Assembly (NCBI RefSeq): GCF_002081715.1
Contig: NZ_MUKP01000026.1
Location: 24,120 to 88,119 of the forward strand
Source of the DNA: Nocardia donostiensis
GTDB lineage: Bacteria > Actinomycetota > Actinomycetes > Mycobacteriales > Mycobacteriaceae
DNA: 64,000 bases
Reading direction: 5' to 3'
Shown: positions 52,601 through 60,800 of the stretch, one piece after another
Position numbering within the stretch: position 1 is the stretch's first letter
Layout of the letters: each line of letters starts with the position of its first letter
Made by a program: the position numbers and the translations under genes
Notes under the pieces: model-generated
What the model saw: the letters and a program-made list of their open reading frames with translations, nothing else
What the model was told of the DNA's origin: nothing
Databases searched by the model: none

Positions 52601-54532
52601 CGCCGAACTCGGATCGAACTGATTCAAAAACCACATCCGCTGCTGCGCAGGCGATAACGGCACCCGCTCCGGGCGCGGCATCGGCCCGAGCTCACGGCGT
52701 CCGCCCGCGCCCGCGAACGTTTCCAGACGCGCCGCCAATCTGGCGACGGTGGGCGCTTCGAAGATCAGCCGGGCCGGAACCCGCGCGGAGATCGCCGCGC
52801 CGAGCCGGGCCGCGACCTGGGTGGCGATCAGCGAGTTGCCGCCGAGTTCGAAGAAATCGTCGTCCGCGCCGACCACCTCGGCGGGGCCGAGTAGATCGGC
52901 GTAGATATCGGCGACGGCCTGCTCCAGCGGGGTTGCGGGCGCGCGGAACGCCTTGCTCTGCAGGTGCGGCGCGGGTAGCGCGGCACGGTCGAGTTTGCCG
53001 ACCGGGGTCAGCGGGATCTGGTCGAGCACAGTGATGCTGGTGGGCACCATATGCGCGGGCAGGCTGTGTTCGGCGGTCTCGGCCAGTTCGCCCGCGTCGA
53101 CAGTCTGTCCCGGCGCGGGATGCACATACGAGGCGAGAATGGTGGTGCCGCTGTCGAGCTGGTGTCCGACGGTGACCGCGAAATCAACGGACGGGTGCGC
53201 AGCCAGCACCGCATCGATTTCACCGAGTTCGATACGGAAACCGCGGATCTTGACCTGGAAGTCGTTGCGGCCCAGGTACTCCAGATCACCGTCGGGTGTC
53301 ACGCGCACCAGGTCGCCGGTGCGGTAGAGCCTGCCGCCGTTGGGGTCGAACGGATTCGCGATGAAACGCGCGGCGGTGAGGCCGGGGCGGGCGTGATAAC
53401 CGCGGGCGACCTGCGCGCCGGTGATGTACAGCTCACCGGTCACGCCGTCTGCCACCGGGAACAGCCGTTCGTCCAGCACGTATTCGGTGACCGCGCGAAT
53501 CGGTGCGCCGATCGTCACCGGCTGCTCCGGTGCCAGCGGCGCACTGATATTGGTCATGATCGTGGTCTCGGTGGGACCGTAACCGTTATAGAACTCCCTG
53601 GTCCCGCCACCAGCCAGCGGCAGCACCCAACGCCGCACCAATTCCGGCGGACACGCCTCACCACCAGCCACCACAACGCGCAGATCGTCGAGCCCGGCGG
53701 GATCGACCGACGCCAACGCCGCCGGAGTGACGAACGCATGCGTCACCCGCTCCCGACGCAACAACGCCGCCAGCTCATCACCACCGAACACCGTGGGCGC
53801 GACTACAACCATGGTCGCGGCTCCGCCGATCGCCAGCAGCAACTCCAGCACCGATGCATCAAACGACGGCGACGCAAAATGCAGAGTGCGCGAACCCGAG
53901 GTGACCTGGTAGCGCTCCCGTTGCTCGGCGCAGAAACTCGCTAACCCGGCTTGGGTGACGACCACCCCTTTGGGCAGGCCGGTCGAGCCGGACGTGTAGA
54001 TCACATAAGCCGGATGCTCCGCACGCAGTGGACGCACCCGATCGGCGTAGGTAACCGGATCGGCCGGATAGTGTTCGAGCCTCGCGGCCGCCTCGGCGGT
54101 ATCGATGAGCAGCCACTCCACCCGCCCCGGCAGTTCGTCACGCACCTCTGCGACGGCGAGCCCGAATACCGCGCCGGAATCGGCGACCATATGGTCGACC
54201 CGGTCGGCCGGGTAGTTGGGGTCGATCGGCACGAAACCGGCGCCGGTCTTGGCCACGGCCCATACAGCCACCACGGATTCGATCGACCGAGGAATACCGA
54301 CCGCCACCAGGTCCTCGGGGCCGATTCCACGATCGATGAGCAGGCGAGCCAACCGGGTGGAGCGTTCGTCGAGTTCGGCGTAGGTGAGCTGTTCGAGCGC
54401 GCCGCCAGCGTCGGCGAAGGTTATTGCCGCGCCGTCGGGGGCTGCCTCCACGGCAGTCGCCATCAGCTGGGGAAGGGTCGTCACTCGCGGCCGCCGAGCA
54501 CGGGTGGGGCGGGTCCGAGCCGGTCGTGTCAT
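37649..54532 (-). CDS. Five-module nonribosomal peptide synthetase with terminal thioesterase
   Basis: 5627 residues. Order with approximate centres: A (180), T (566), C (754), A (1241), T (1628), C (1826), A (2318), T (2723), C (2910), A (3402), T (3783), epimerization-like (3830-4255), C (4425), A (4917), T (5305), TE (5385-5625, GWSLGG Ser 5452). The carrier before the E-like domain has LGGDSI and the others LGGNSL, as usual. The C before the last A is of the post-epimerase type (TPLQSGMLFHAL). The E-like domain reads NALVVDD where HHxxxDG is needed. The second C has HHIAGDAS. The fifth A carries a repeat insertion. Pocket residues by eye: A1 DALFVAGIM, A2 DVWDFILVS, A3 DLWHLILVS, A4 DALFIAGIM, A5 DIWHFAWVV; none maps to a code I know. 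It begins with an A domain and no C, so it either starts a peptide or continues from the protein encoded upstream. Confidence 0.93.
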   Translation of the reverse strand: MTRPARTRPTRARRPRVTTLPQLMATAVEAAPDGAAITFADAGGALEQLTYAELDERSTRLARLLIDRGIGPEDLVAVGIPRSIESVVAVWAVAKTGAGFVPIDPNYPADRVDHMVADSGAVFGLAVAEVRDELPGRVEWLLIDTAEAAARLEHYPADPVTYADRVRPLRAEHPAYVIYTSGSTGLPKGVVVTQAGLASFCAEQRERYQVTSGSRTLHFASPSFDASVLELLLAIGGAATMVVVAPTVFGGDELAALLRRERVTHAFVTPAALASVDPAGLDDLRVVVAGGEACPPELVRRWVLPLAGGGTREFYNGYGPTETTIMTNISAPLAPEQPVTIGAPIRAVTEYVLDERLFPVADGVTGELYITGAQVARGYHARPGLTAARFIANPFDPNGGRLYRTGDLVRVTPDGDLEYLGRNDFQVKIRGFRIELGEIDAVLAAHPSVDFAVTVGHQLDSGTTILASYVHPAPGQTVDAGELAETAEHSLPAHMVPTSITVLDQIPLTPVGKLDRAALPAPHLQSKAFRAPATPLEQAVADIYADLLGPAEVVGADDDFFELGGNSLIATQVAARLGAAISARVPARLIFEAPTVARLAARLETFAGAGGRRELGPMPRPERVPLSPAQQRMWFLNQFDPSSAANNIPFAVRLSGVLDVASLGAAVADVIGRHESLRTVYPAVDGAGYQVVLPVEQVAPDLVAEPVTDDELPGWLTSLVLAGFDVAAAVPLRIALAELAPDEHVVAVVVHHIAADGASVGPFLRDLLAAFLARRNNSRPFWAPLPVQYADYTLWQREVLGDENDPDSLAAEQIAFWRDTLAGIPDRIELPTDQPRPAAATGRGAVHSFELDEHVHRRIAELAHTAGVSEFMVMHAAFAVLLARLSASDDITIGTPVAGRGERELDDLIGMFVNTLVLRTRVDLGSSFLDVLAAVKDTDLAAFAHAELPFERLVEVLDPVRSQAHHPLFQVALFFQNLTAPTLELPGLTASTIELDGAIATFDLQLTVVPRTTEDGAPAGMSALFTYATDLFEEPTVAEFGRRLARVLTAVTADPRRCVGDIELLSRDDRNRMLLAWNDTGFPLAPELLLDGYRRTVTQRPDTVAVVYEDTQLTYREFDARVNRLARLLVERGVGPESLVGLAVRRSLDLVVGMYAIVTAGGAYVPLDPDHPAERIAHILDTAEPVCVLTTAADAAALPDGTPALPIDTLDLTGYATDPVRPDELLRPVLPQHPAYVIFTSGSTGRPKGVAVSHAAINNQIAWMLSEYPLGFHDVYLQKTATTFDVSLWGYFLPLRVGATLVVATPDGHRDPVYVAETIAANQVTVTDFVPSMLTVFAAHTAPGSVPTLREIFVIGEALPPETVTAVRAISTAKVHNLYGPTEAAVSVTFWPAAGSAERTVPIGLPQWNTRVYVLDSRLRPVPAGVPGELYLAGDQLARGYVRRPDLTADRFVANPFGTGERMYRTGDLVLWRDATGQTPQRLDYLGRTDFQVKFRGQRIELGEIETALLAHPSVSQAVAIVTASSLGDQLVAYAVPVPGHSIDQESLLAAIGETLPAYMVPATIVALDALPLNPSGKLDRKALPEPTFATRAFRVPATPVEEIVAGVFGEVLGLNRVGADDDFFALGGNSLVATQVVARLGAALDTRVPVRALFDSPTVNTLAKTIESAAYGERIAVGSIPRPDRLPLSLAQQRMWFLNRFAHDEGADSAGSAAYNLPFALRLTGELDVAALEAAFDDVVARHEVLRTVYPETPDGPVQVVLPAGQMGVNLTAERVDTADVPDRVYALASASFDVTTEVPVRVRLFDIADEPDTYVLVVVVHHIAGDASSMGPLVRDVVVAYGARLVGAEPGWAPLGAQYADFALWQRVVLGDEADSGSVAGRQVRFWRERLAGLPDVLELPADRVRPAVASMAGGRVEVSVGADTHTGLMELARAHNATLFMVVHAAFAVLLARLSGTDDIAIGTPVAGRGERELDDLIGMFVNTVVFRSQIDGHETFADLLMRQREIDLEAFANADVPFERLVEVLNPPRSTAHHPLFQVGLSFQNMAPVQVELPGLVVSGIDADVGVSQFDLHLIVADSYAESGVAAGIGGFFTYATDLFDADTVRGFADRFTRILDAVATDATVAVGDIDILDPAERSAVLSTWNDTHRPLALPGATLSTLLDRAIAAGLDAPALVADLPDGDRVEIGYAELDRRVNRLARRMISLGVTAETPVALAIRRSPELVIAMYAVTRAGGSYVPLDPDQPAERIGLILDTARPVCVLTDNATGFGTDRAPVVHIDDDQAGQFSGEPVTDADRGTPIRPEHTAYIIFTSGSTGRPKGVAVSHAAIVNQLLWKTATFELGLDDIVLLKTAATFDLSVWEFWSAICCGGRLVIAAPDGHRDPAYLNELIAREAVTTLHTVPSLLDALLTADTVERPRSLRRVLAIGETLPAALAQRFCAAYAAYPLVALYNLYGPTEAAVSVTSHQVTDADRVAVPIGAPEWNTRAYVLDARLRPVPPGVPGELYLAGAQLARGYYARPDLTADRFVADPYGSGERMYRTGDLAVWTTSGELDYRGRTDFQVKIRGFRIELGDIEAALLALPQIGQAVVLATSDPHTGDRLVAYLVPAADSRWAARTADTGEHSVDTAIDTSAVQSALDAVLPSYMVPSAFVVLDALPLTPNGKLDRTALPAPEFQAREFRAPTTPVEEIVARVYAELLGVEQVGADDDFFDLGGNSLLATQAVARIGAALERRVAVRALFEAPTVAGLAVRLEHTAHTGDTARVPLVAGPRPERIPLSFAQQRMWFLNQYDTSAAVYNIPVAIRLSGELDVDALGLAVGDLIARHEILRTIYPQTADGPVQQVLAPHEVQIDLAPVQIGEERIAHEVAGIVAAGFDVTVEVPFRATLFQLAGSEYGLVFVAHHISADGWSLGPLTRDLMLAYTARTGGQSPTWAPLPVQYADYALWQRAVLGDEDDPASIAGAQLAYWTTQLADLPDELNLPSDRPRPPAQSFAGGTTEFIVDAAVHAGLTELARVHNATVFMVMHTALAVFLSRMSGTEDIAIGTPIAGRGEAELDDLIGMFVNTLVLRSQVRPDLSFAELLAANRETGLRAFANADIPFERLVEALDPQRSAGRHPLFQVALSFENLAPTSFELPGLSFTAMDPAAGTAKFDLLLTVREMRHADGAAAGITAEFTYARDLFDEETVVEFGHRFQRILAAAVRDAGQSVGDLDILDESEYAHLTTHAGGPAEPVRTLPELMADAVAANPDGIALTDGARSFTYTDVDSASAQLARVLIDHGAGPDVLVAVALRRSVESVLTLWAVAKTGAAPVPLDPAYPADRIAHMVADSGAALGVTMSAELAELPAVAGGWIALDDPAFAADVAARPDGPITDEQRRGRIHPANAAYVIYTSGSTGMPKGVVVTHRGLHNFSSEQIHRYRLDRTIRALAFASPSFDASMLELLLAVGPAGTLVVAPPLTFGGDELAELIQAEGVTHAFLTPSVLASLHPNALSGVRVIIAGGEAVSDELADRWSADPNRALYNGYGPTETTIMTNISDRLEPGAAVTIGGPIRGMRALVLDTRLRPVPEGVVGELYLGGIQLARGYHARPGLTAARFVADPYGRPGDRLYRTGDVVRWLGDEVEYVGRNDFQVKVRGFRIELGEIDSALASRPDIDFAVTVGRESGAGATMLVSYVLPAPDANPDTADLTADLAQVLPDHMVPAAIIVLDQIPLTPVGKLDRRALPEPVLETRAYRAPRTRAEEVVAAVIGEVLGIEQVGVDDDFFALGGDSIVSIQVVSRARAQGVEFAPRDVFEARTVAALAARASVAGSAGDESGELPATPTAVRLLGNSVPGVEVRAIVLGVPRECPAEDVETAVCAVLQQHPMLWVRLDPDPTEPVLRIPPAGQRHDQQFRWLDPDSGETTLPIDDVVQAAAAALDPVEGRNIHFVATGTPEQFLLVVVANALVVDDISWRTIIDQLTTAWNHGRHAAPAAPESGLGAIIRSLAEYARSPQLAEEALWWERALTAVPQAPAIGAADLRARRRVSLTITAEGTEAVATVAEAYHATVTEVLLTAVALALRTGHRETVTTAIGSVIRLEADGRAIASAGADNIVGGFRTEFPLPLALDGIDVADALVGGPAAGAALVQIKELHRSVPRNGIGYALLRYLNPDTGAGLRNDGRFALRYRDLRPARVHTDTPATDLLLALTVDATDEGLLARFDYAAEIFAGEEVKIFAEHWIRALGGLAEHGLRPGAGGFTPSDFPLVRLQQADIDRFAHTYPGLSDIWPVTPLQSGMLFHALLADTSVDVYTTQFMLDLGGAVDPERMRLAAQAVLDRHDNLRVAFADDAAGKPVQIVQDGIEVPWRLVDLTHLPVDAAAEELRRLQEADLADHFDMRSAPLLRFALVRTTDTANTGTYRLLVTSHHILIDGWSMPLLMQDLLTLYVMGGNAWQLPAAGSYRDYLAWLVAQDGATARQAWRQALSGITEPTPLAPVELGRQISAGVGEVGFALSPEDTAALSRLAAHLGVTVNTVVQAAWGLLIGCTTDRDDVVFGATVSGRPPQLDGVETMVGLFLNAIPVRVRLAATDTLGGLLRQLQAEQAALLDYHYVGLSDIQDEIGVEGLFDSLVVFESFPVDREGLAARADAIDGMSITGIDAVNGTHYPLTVMVVLDHQLRVSVKYLRDVFDVPQAETLMRRLETLIGRFVAEPQTRLADIDVLLDGERAELAAHNATEDGELLDEATLLSLFDAQVARTPQAPAVRYGDTVLTYLELDRRARALAAELTRYGVGRQTLVAVAMRRGIDLVVAVYAVLRAGGAYVPVDPDHPAERNEYVLAGAAPLCVLTTSTDGFATATGVPVVAVDTLYLPPVDADAEATLYLPRVDLEAEVMTMQTQYLPRLDMQPDNAVRPDDLAYVIYTSGSTGRPKGVAITHRQMTNQFRWAQRTYPHDVSDVVLHKTPTTFDISTWELFWPLQTGASILIAEPDGHRDPAYLSRVITDYGVTTVHFVPSMLDVFLDPVATRTDTAEYPSLRRVFAAGEALPGETAARFAAALPTADLINWYGPAEATVVTAHPVTAPAVGTVPIGTPVANTRVHVLDRQLRPVPPGAPGELYVAGVQLARGYYGAPALTAERFIAHDGGARLYRTGDMVRWRDGALEYLGRSDFQVKLRGQRIELGEIEAVLLEHPSVRHTAVSLVRDGAGERLAAYVVPAADNTDGRFDDRELLAHLRASLPSYMVPSALVVLDELPLNASGKLDRKALPAPQLSARPYRAPGTPLEQTVTEVFAEVLGGRDKVGLDTDFFDLGGNSLLATRAVSLLRARTGAQVRVQWFFTDSTPAEITARILAALAGEHDYDLDSNAALGVLLPIRTRVPHDTEPAEPLFCIHPMYGLSWCYAGFPKYLPASYPVYGLQSPALSEDGYLPESLTEMAQRYVAEIRAVQPEGPYHLLGWSLGGVIAHAVATELQAAGQQVALLAMLDSHPAIDVSDFRAAIREALAELGIGADAVLPDGDIHDLTEEGLAALHATIPPDMAVLTPERVRRIYRSAVRSAELIAEHRPGVFRGRLDYFSAADNDNAAANWAEYVDGTITDHPIPAVHDQMTSPEAVAQIGPLLAELFDLDATAGRS
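39830..39949 (-). repeat. Triplicated YLPxxD repeat inserted in the fifth adenylation domain
   Basis: Residues 4862-4901 of the large NRPS read as three imperfect units built on TxYLP(R/P)(V/L)D followed by acidic or Met/Gln residues. The DNA word GGCAGGTAC recurs on the plus strand at the start of each unit. It lies between the A2 and A3 motifs, a loop that is normally short. Confidence 0.75.
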
Positions 54533-54858
54533 GCCGGCATCAAACCCTGAATCTCGAAGGTTCGCTGAACCACCGCGCCCATGAACTGCCTCACCCTGCC
54601 TGTTGTCGTGCCCTCGGTACCCGGCGCCAGCTGCGCATCAGCACCATCACCACTGCATCGATCCGGGGCGTGCCGATTGTTACCGACCGTTAGTATCGGT
54701 TCCTGCCGCGGCGAGCGCCAGGCACCGCCCACCGATTATCCCTCTCGCGTCGATATCTGTGGTGGTGTGTCTCCGCTCCTGCTCAGCCCCGGTCCCGCAG
54801 TGCCGCGGCCAGGCGCGGGCCGATCACCGCGAGGCCGCGGACATGGTCATCATGTCTG
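54533..54858. other. Non-coding spacer between the two NRPS genes
   Basis: 326 bases with no supportable gene. None of the minus-strand frames continues the adenylation domain that breaks off at the end of the upstream NRPS, and no carrier-protein or docking motif is seen. Such a gap is unusual between co-linear NRPS genes, which commonly overlap. Confidence 0.6.
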
Positions 54859-57800
54859 TTATCGCCGTTGTCCTCGGGCACCGTAACGCGGGTGGCTCAC
54901 CAGGGCCGCCACACCGATCACGTTCGCCACCTGCAACCATCCGGCACCCGGATCGGCATCGTCATCGACCACCACCGCCTGCAGGCCCTCCAGCGGTCCC
55001 GGATCGATGACGCCGAGCCCGGCGTCATCGCTGATCAGGTGGGTCACCCATTCGTCGGCCAGTGCGTCGGTCAGCTCAGCGGCATCGGTCACGTCGGGCA
55101 CCAGCACTACCGAGGCACCCGCCGACCCCGCGGCCACCACCTCGACCAGCGCGGCGAGGCTGTCGGGACGCCCGTGCCGGAAGGTGCGAGACTCGTAGGT
55201 CAGGTCGGTGATGGCCCGCAACCGTCCGGTTGCGGCCGCCAGCTCGTCGTAGCCGAGCGACCCACCGTCGCCGAGGAAGGCGAAGTCCGTGCCGCGCAGC
55301 GGACGCAATCGATGCGCATAGGTGACCGGCCGCGGCGATTCGCCTGCGATCTGCGCCGACGTCGCCGGATCATCCAGCACGAGCCAATCCACCCCGGCCA
55401 CGGCTGGCCCGCCGCCGACCGCGACCCCGACCTTCACCTCTAGACCGGCCGCTACAGCCGCGTCCACCGAATCCACCGAAACCAGCGCGGCGCCCGCCTT
55501 GAGCACAGCCCACGCCGCGATCACCGCATCCACACTCCGCTCTAGCCGCACCACCACCGCGGAGCCGGGACCGCAACCGCGGGCGATGAGTGCCCGCGCC
55601 AAGCGCGACGATCCCGCGTCTAGCTCCTGATAGGTGCGCGCCTGCTCACCCCACACCACGGCCGGTCCTTCCGGATCGTCTTCCACCGTCGCGGCCAGCG
55701 TCTGGGCCAGCGCCGTGCCCGGAGTGGGCGCCGACGCGACTCCGGTGGTCAGCGGGCGGGCAGCCGCCGCGACAGCCAACCGCTGCATCTCCTCCGGGTC
55801 GAGGATGTCGATATCGCCCACCTGGACTCGGGGATCATCGGCCGCCGCGACGAGAATTCGTTCGAGTCTGCGGCCGAACGCCTGCACCGTCGACTCGTCG
55901 AACAGTTCGGTGGCGTAGGTCAGCACCGTCACCAGTTCCCCTGGCGCACCGCTGTCGTCGCGGCGCGGATCCACATTGATCTGCAGATCGAACTTCGCCG
56001 CGATCGCGCCCTCGTCCACCGCGGTGACGGTGAGGCCGGGCAACTGCAGCGTTGGATGTTCGTTGTTGTGGAACGACAACACCACAGTGAACAGCGGGTT
56101 GCGCGCGGTCGCCCGGCCGGGCACAACCACCTCGACGACCCGCTCGAACGGGATATCGGAGTTCGCGAACGCCGATAGATCGGTTTCCCTGGCCCGGTCG
56201 AGCAGTTCGGCGAACGACACCGTCGGCTCCACCCGGGTGCGCAACGCCAGCGTGTTGACGAACATGCCGACCAGATCGTCGAGCGCGCGTTCCCCACGCC
56301 CGGCGATCGGGGTGCCGAGTGCGATATCGGTCTCGTTGGTCAACCGCGCGAGCAGCGCCGCCACCGCGGCGTGCAACACCATGAACAGGGTGGCGTGATG
56401 GTCGCGTGCCAGCCGTTCCAGCGCCTCGTGCACCTCGGCGGACACGGCGAAACCGGTGGAGGCGCCGCGCATCGACGGAATCGGCGGGCGCGGCCGGTCC
56501 AGCGGCAACTCCAGATCCCCGCTGAGCCCGGCCAGCTGGTCACGCCAGTAGGCAAGCTGCTGCGCGGCGACGGACCCTTCGTCGTCGTCGGTGCCTATCA
56601 CCGCGCGCTGCCATATCGCGAAATCCGCGTACTGCACCTCCAGCGGTGACCAGCGCGGCGAGTTACCGCCGATCCGGGCCAGATACGCGGTCATCAGATC
56701 GCGTGCCAGCGGCGCCATCGATGCTCCGTCGGCGGCGATGTGATGCACCACCAGGGCGAGCAGATGAATATCCGGCCCGTTGTCCAGCAGCAGGGCCCGG
56801 ACCGGTACCTCCACGGTCACATCGAAACCGGTGGACATCAACTCGGTGATCCGGCCCAGCGGATCGTCGGCGGGCGCGGCCTCCAACCCGCCGCGAATCG
56901 CCTGGCTCACCGGCAGGATCTCCTGATAGGGCAGACCGTCCGGGCCGATGGGGTAGCGGGTGCGCAAGGATTCGTGCCGTTCCAGCACATCGGACATGGC
57001 GTGGCGCAGCGCGGTCACGTCCAGTGCGCCGGTCAACTGGATGGCCAGTGGAATGTTGTAGGCAGGGGAAGCTGGATCGAACTGGTTGAGCACCCACATC
57101 CGATGCTGCGCCAGCGACAGCGGCACGAACTCCGGGCGCTCCACCCTGGCCAGCGGCGGCCGGGCGGCGGTGGAGCCGCCGACGCCGGGAACAACCCGGG
57201 CGGCGAGTTCGGCAACCGTCGGTGCCTCGAACAGCTCCCGGACCGCCACATCGGCGTCCAGTGCCTCGTTGATCCGCGCCACCACCCGCGTAGCCAGCAG
57301 CGAGTTGCCGCCGAGGGCGAAGAAATCGTCGTCCAAACCGACCTCGGCGACACCGAGCAGATCGGCGTATACCTCGGCGACCGCCTGCTCCACGGCGCCT
57401 TCGGCGGCACGGAACGGCGCACCGCTCACGAACTCCGGATCGGGTAGCGACCTGCGGTCGAGTTTGCCGTTGGGGGTCAACGGCAGCGCATCGAGCACCA
57501 CCACGGCATCGGGAACCATATATCCGGCCAGGAATTCACCGACCCGACCGCGCACCTGCATCGGGTCGACGCGGACACCGCTGTCGGCGGCGGGCACCAC
57601 ATACCCGAGCAGCCGGTCCCCGGCGTGCTCGTCGCCGCGTACCAGCGCCACCGCCTGACCGACGCCCGGGCAGCGCAGCAGCGCCGCCTCGACCTCGCCC
57701 AGTTCGATACGGAAACCGCGCAACTGCACCTGCTGATCGCCGCGACCGGCATATTCGAGGTTGGCGCGGCCACCGAAACCCACCCAGCGGCCGAGATCAC

Positions 57801-60800
57801 CGGACCGGTACATGCGCGAACCCGGCTCACCGAACGGGTTCGCCACAAACCTGGACGCCGCCAAGCCCGGTCTGCCCAGATACCCGCGGGACAGCTGCTC
57901 GCCCGCAACATAGATCTCGCCCACCACCCCGACGGGTGCGGGCGCGAGCCGCTCGTCGAGCACGAACGCATCCAGACCGGGCAGTGCCCGGCCGATCACG
58001 CTGGCCGGGTTGTCCACCAGCTGCTCGTCCAGCGGCAGGAACGATACGTGCACCGTGGTCTCGGTGATGCCGTACATGTTCACCAGCCACGGCGCGGCGG
58101 TGCCGGTGCCGCCGGGCCCGCCGTGGCGTTCGTACCAGCGGTGCAGTTGCCGCAGGTCCAGCGCTTCACCGCCGAATACCACATAGCGCAGCGCGAGCTT
58201 GCCCGCCGCACCGTTGCGGCCCCCCGAACTCACGTTGGCGGCCCGGTCGGCCTCGGCCAGCTGGTAGAACGCCGACGGGGTCTGGTTGAGGACGGTCACC
58301 TGCTCCCGGAGCAGCAAGTCCCGGAACAGTTCCGGCGACCGCGATATCAGGTAGTCGACCACCACCACTGCGCCGCCGTTGGCCAGCGCGCACCACAGTT
58401 CCCATACCGAGAAGTCGAATGCGTAGGAATGGAACAGCGTCCACACATCGCTTTCGTCGAACTCGAACAGCAGCTGGGTGTTCGCGAACAGCTCCACCAC
58501 ATTGCGATGCGTGACGCCGACCCCCTTGGGCACACCGGTCGAACCGGAGGTGTAGATGACGTAGGCCAGGTTGCCCGGGCGCAGCCGCGCCGACCGGTCG
58601 GCATCGCTGATCACGGCGTCGGAGTAGGGCGCTGTGTCCTCGAGCAGCACGACGGGCAGGTCGACGGACGGTACGGCGTCACGTTCGGAAGCTGTGGTGA
58701 GCACCGCAGCCGGGCGCGCATCGGCGAGCATGAATTCCAGGCGCTGCGCCGGGTAGGTGGTGTCGATCGGCAGATAGCCCGCACCGGACAGCAACACGCC
58801 GAGCAAGGCGATCGGCAGCTCCTCGGTGCGCGGCATCGCCACCGCAACCAGTGTTTCCGGTCCCGCGCCGTGATCGATCAACGCGCGCGCCACTCGGTTC
58901 CCCCGGCGCAGCAGCTCGTCGAAAGTCACCGTGGTCTCACCGAACCGGACGGCCGGGGCGGAGGGCCGCCTGCGGGCCTGCATGCGGATCAGGTCGACCA
59001 GCGTCACCTCCGGCACCACGACGCCGGCGCTGTTCCATTCGCGCAGCACCAGTTCGCGCTCTCCCGGCGCGAGCACATCGATATCGCCTACGGCCACCGC
59101 GGAATCGGCGGCCACCGCGGTCAGGATGCGGCGGAAGCGGTCGGCGAAATCCTGCACGGTCGGCTCGTCGAACAGGTCGGTCGCGTAGGTGAACGCGGCG
59201 GACAGGCCGCGCTGCGTCCCGGCGCGGTCGATGTTTTCGACCATCGCCAGCTGCAGATCGAATTTGGCCAGCGGAACCGCCAGATCCAGCCCGCTGACGT
59301 TCAGACCGGGCAGTTCCAGTTCGGCCGGCGCCAGGTTCTGGAAGGTCAGCATCACCTGGAACAGCGGATGCCTGGCGGTGGAACGAGCGGGGTCGAGCAG
59401 TTCCACCAGCCGCTCGAACGGGACGTCGGCATGACTGAACGCCGCCACATCCGTGCGGCGGACCGCGGCGAGCAGGTCGGCGAACGACGCGCCGGGGTCG
59501 ACCTCGGTGCGCAGCACAAGCGTGTTGACGAACATGCCGATCACATCGTCCAGCGCTGCCTCACCGCGACCGGCGACCGGGGTGCCGACGGCGATATCCC
59601 TGGTCGCCGACAGCCGGGCCAGCAGCACCGCCAGCGCGGCGTGCACCACCATGAACAAGGTCGAATTGTGCTGGTGCGCCAGACGGTCCAGCGCGGCATG
59701 CACCTGCGCATCCACCTCGAAGGCCAGGGTCGCGCCGTGGTTGGAGGCCACGGCGGGGCGTGGGCGGTCGGCGGGCAGGTCCAGTTGTTCGGGCAGCCCC
59801 GCCAGAGCGTTGCGCCAGTAACCGATCTGTTCGGACAGCACCGATTCCGGATCGTCCTCGGCGCCGAGGATCTCGCGCTGCCAAATCGCGTAATCGGCGT
59901 ACTGCACCTCGAGCGCAGGCCATTCCGGTGCGCCGCCGCGCATCCGGTCCAGATACGCGGCCATCAGATCACGGGTCAGCGGGCCGACCGAGAAACCGTC
60001 ACCGGCAATATGGTGGATCACGCAGATCAGCACATGTTCGGTGGGCGCGAGTTCCAGCAGGCGCAGCCGGACCGGCGGTGCGGCGGTGACATCGAAACCG
60101 GCCGCCACGGTCTGCGCGACCAGCACGGGCACCTGGGATTCAGCGGCCGATTCGACGGACAGTTCGGGTATCGCCAGCCGGTCGCCGATCGGCAGCACCT
60201 GCTGGTACCCCTCTCCGGCGATATCCGGGTAACGGGTGCGCAGCACCTCGTGCCGTTCGGCCAGATCACCGACAGCCGCGCGCAGGGCAGCCACATCGAG
60301 TTCGCCGCTCAACCGCACCGCGACCGGGATATTGTTCACCGCGCTCGTCGGATCGAACCTGTTCAGGAACCACATCCGCTGCTGCGCGTACGACAGCGGT
60401 ATCCGCTCCGGGCGTGGCTGCGGCTCCAGCGCCTTACCGGCGGCCGAACCGGCATGCCGTTCCACTCGTTCGGCGAGTTCGGCCACGGTCGGGGCCTCGA
60501 ACAGCAGCTGCACCGGCACCCGCACGCGCAACGCCGCGCCGATCCGGGCTGCGGCCTGGGCAGCCAGCAGCGAGTTGCCGCCGAGTTCGAAGAAATCGTC
60601 GTCCGCGCCGACCCGCACCCGCTCGGTGTCGCTGAGTGCGGCGCCGGGAACCAGTAGCTCCGCATACACCTCGGCGATGATCTCCTCCACCGGCGTGGAG
60701 GGCGCACGGAACGCCCGCGCCGCGAACACCGGTTCCGGCAGCGCGGCCCGATCGAGTTTGCCGACCGGTGTCAACGGGATCTCGTCGAGCACCATGAACG

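Noticed and set aside
54533..54858. Frameshifted remainder of the broken adenylation domain
   Set aside because: Reading the minus-strand frames of the spacer gave no A5-A10 or carrier motif.
57625..60657. 1010-codon open frame antisense to the upstream NRPS
   Set aside because: The minus strand carries intact A, T and C motifs throughout; the plus frame is a His/Arg/Gln-rich reflection of them.
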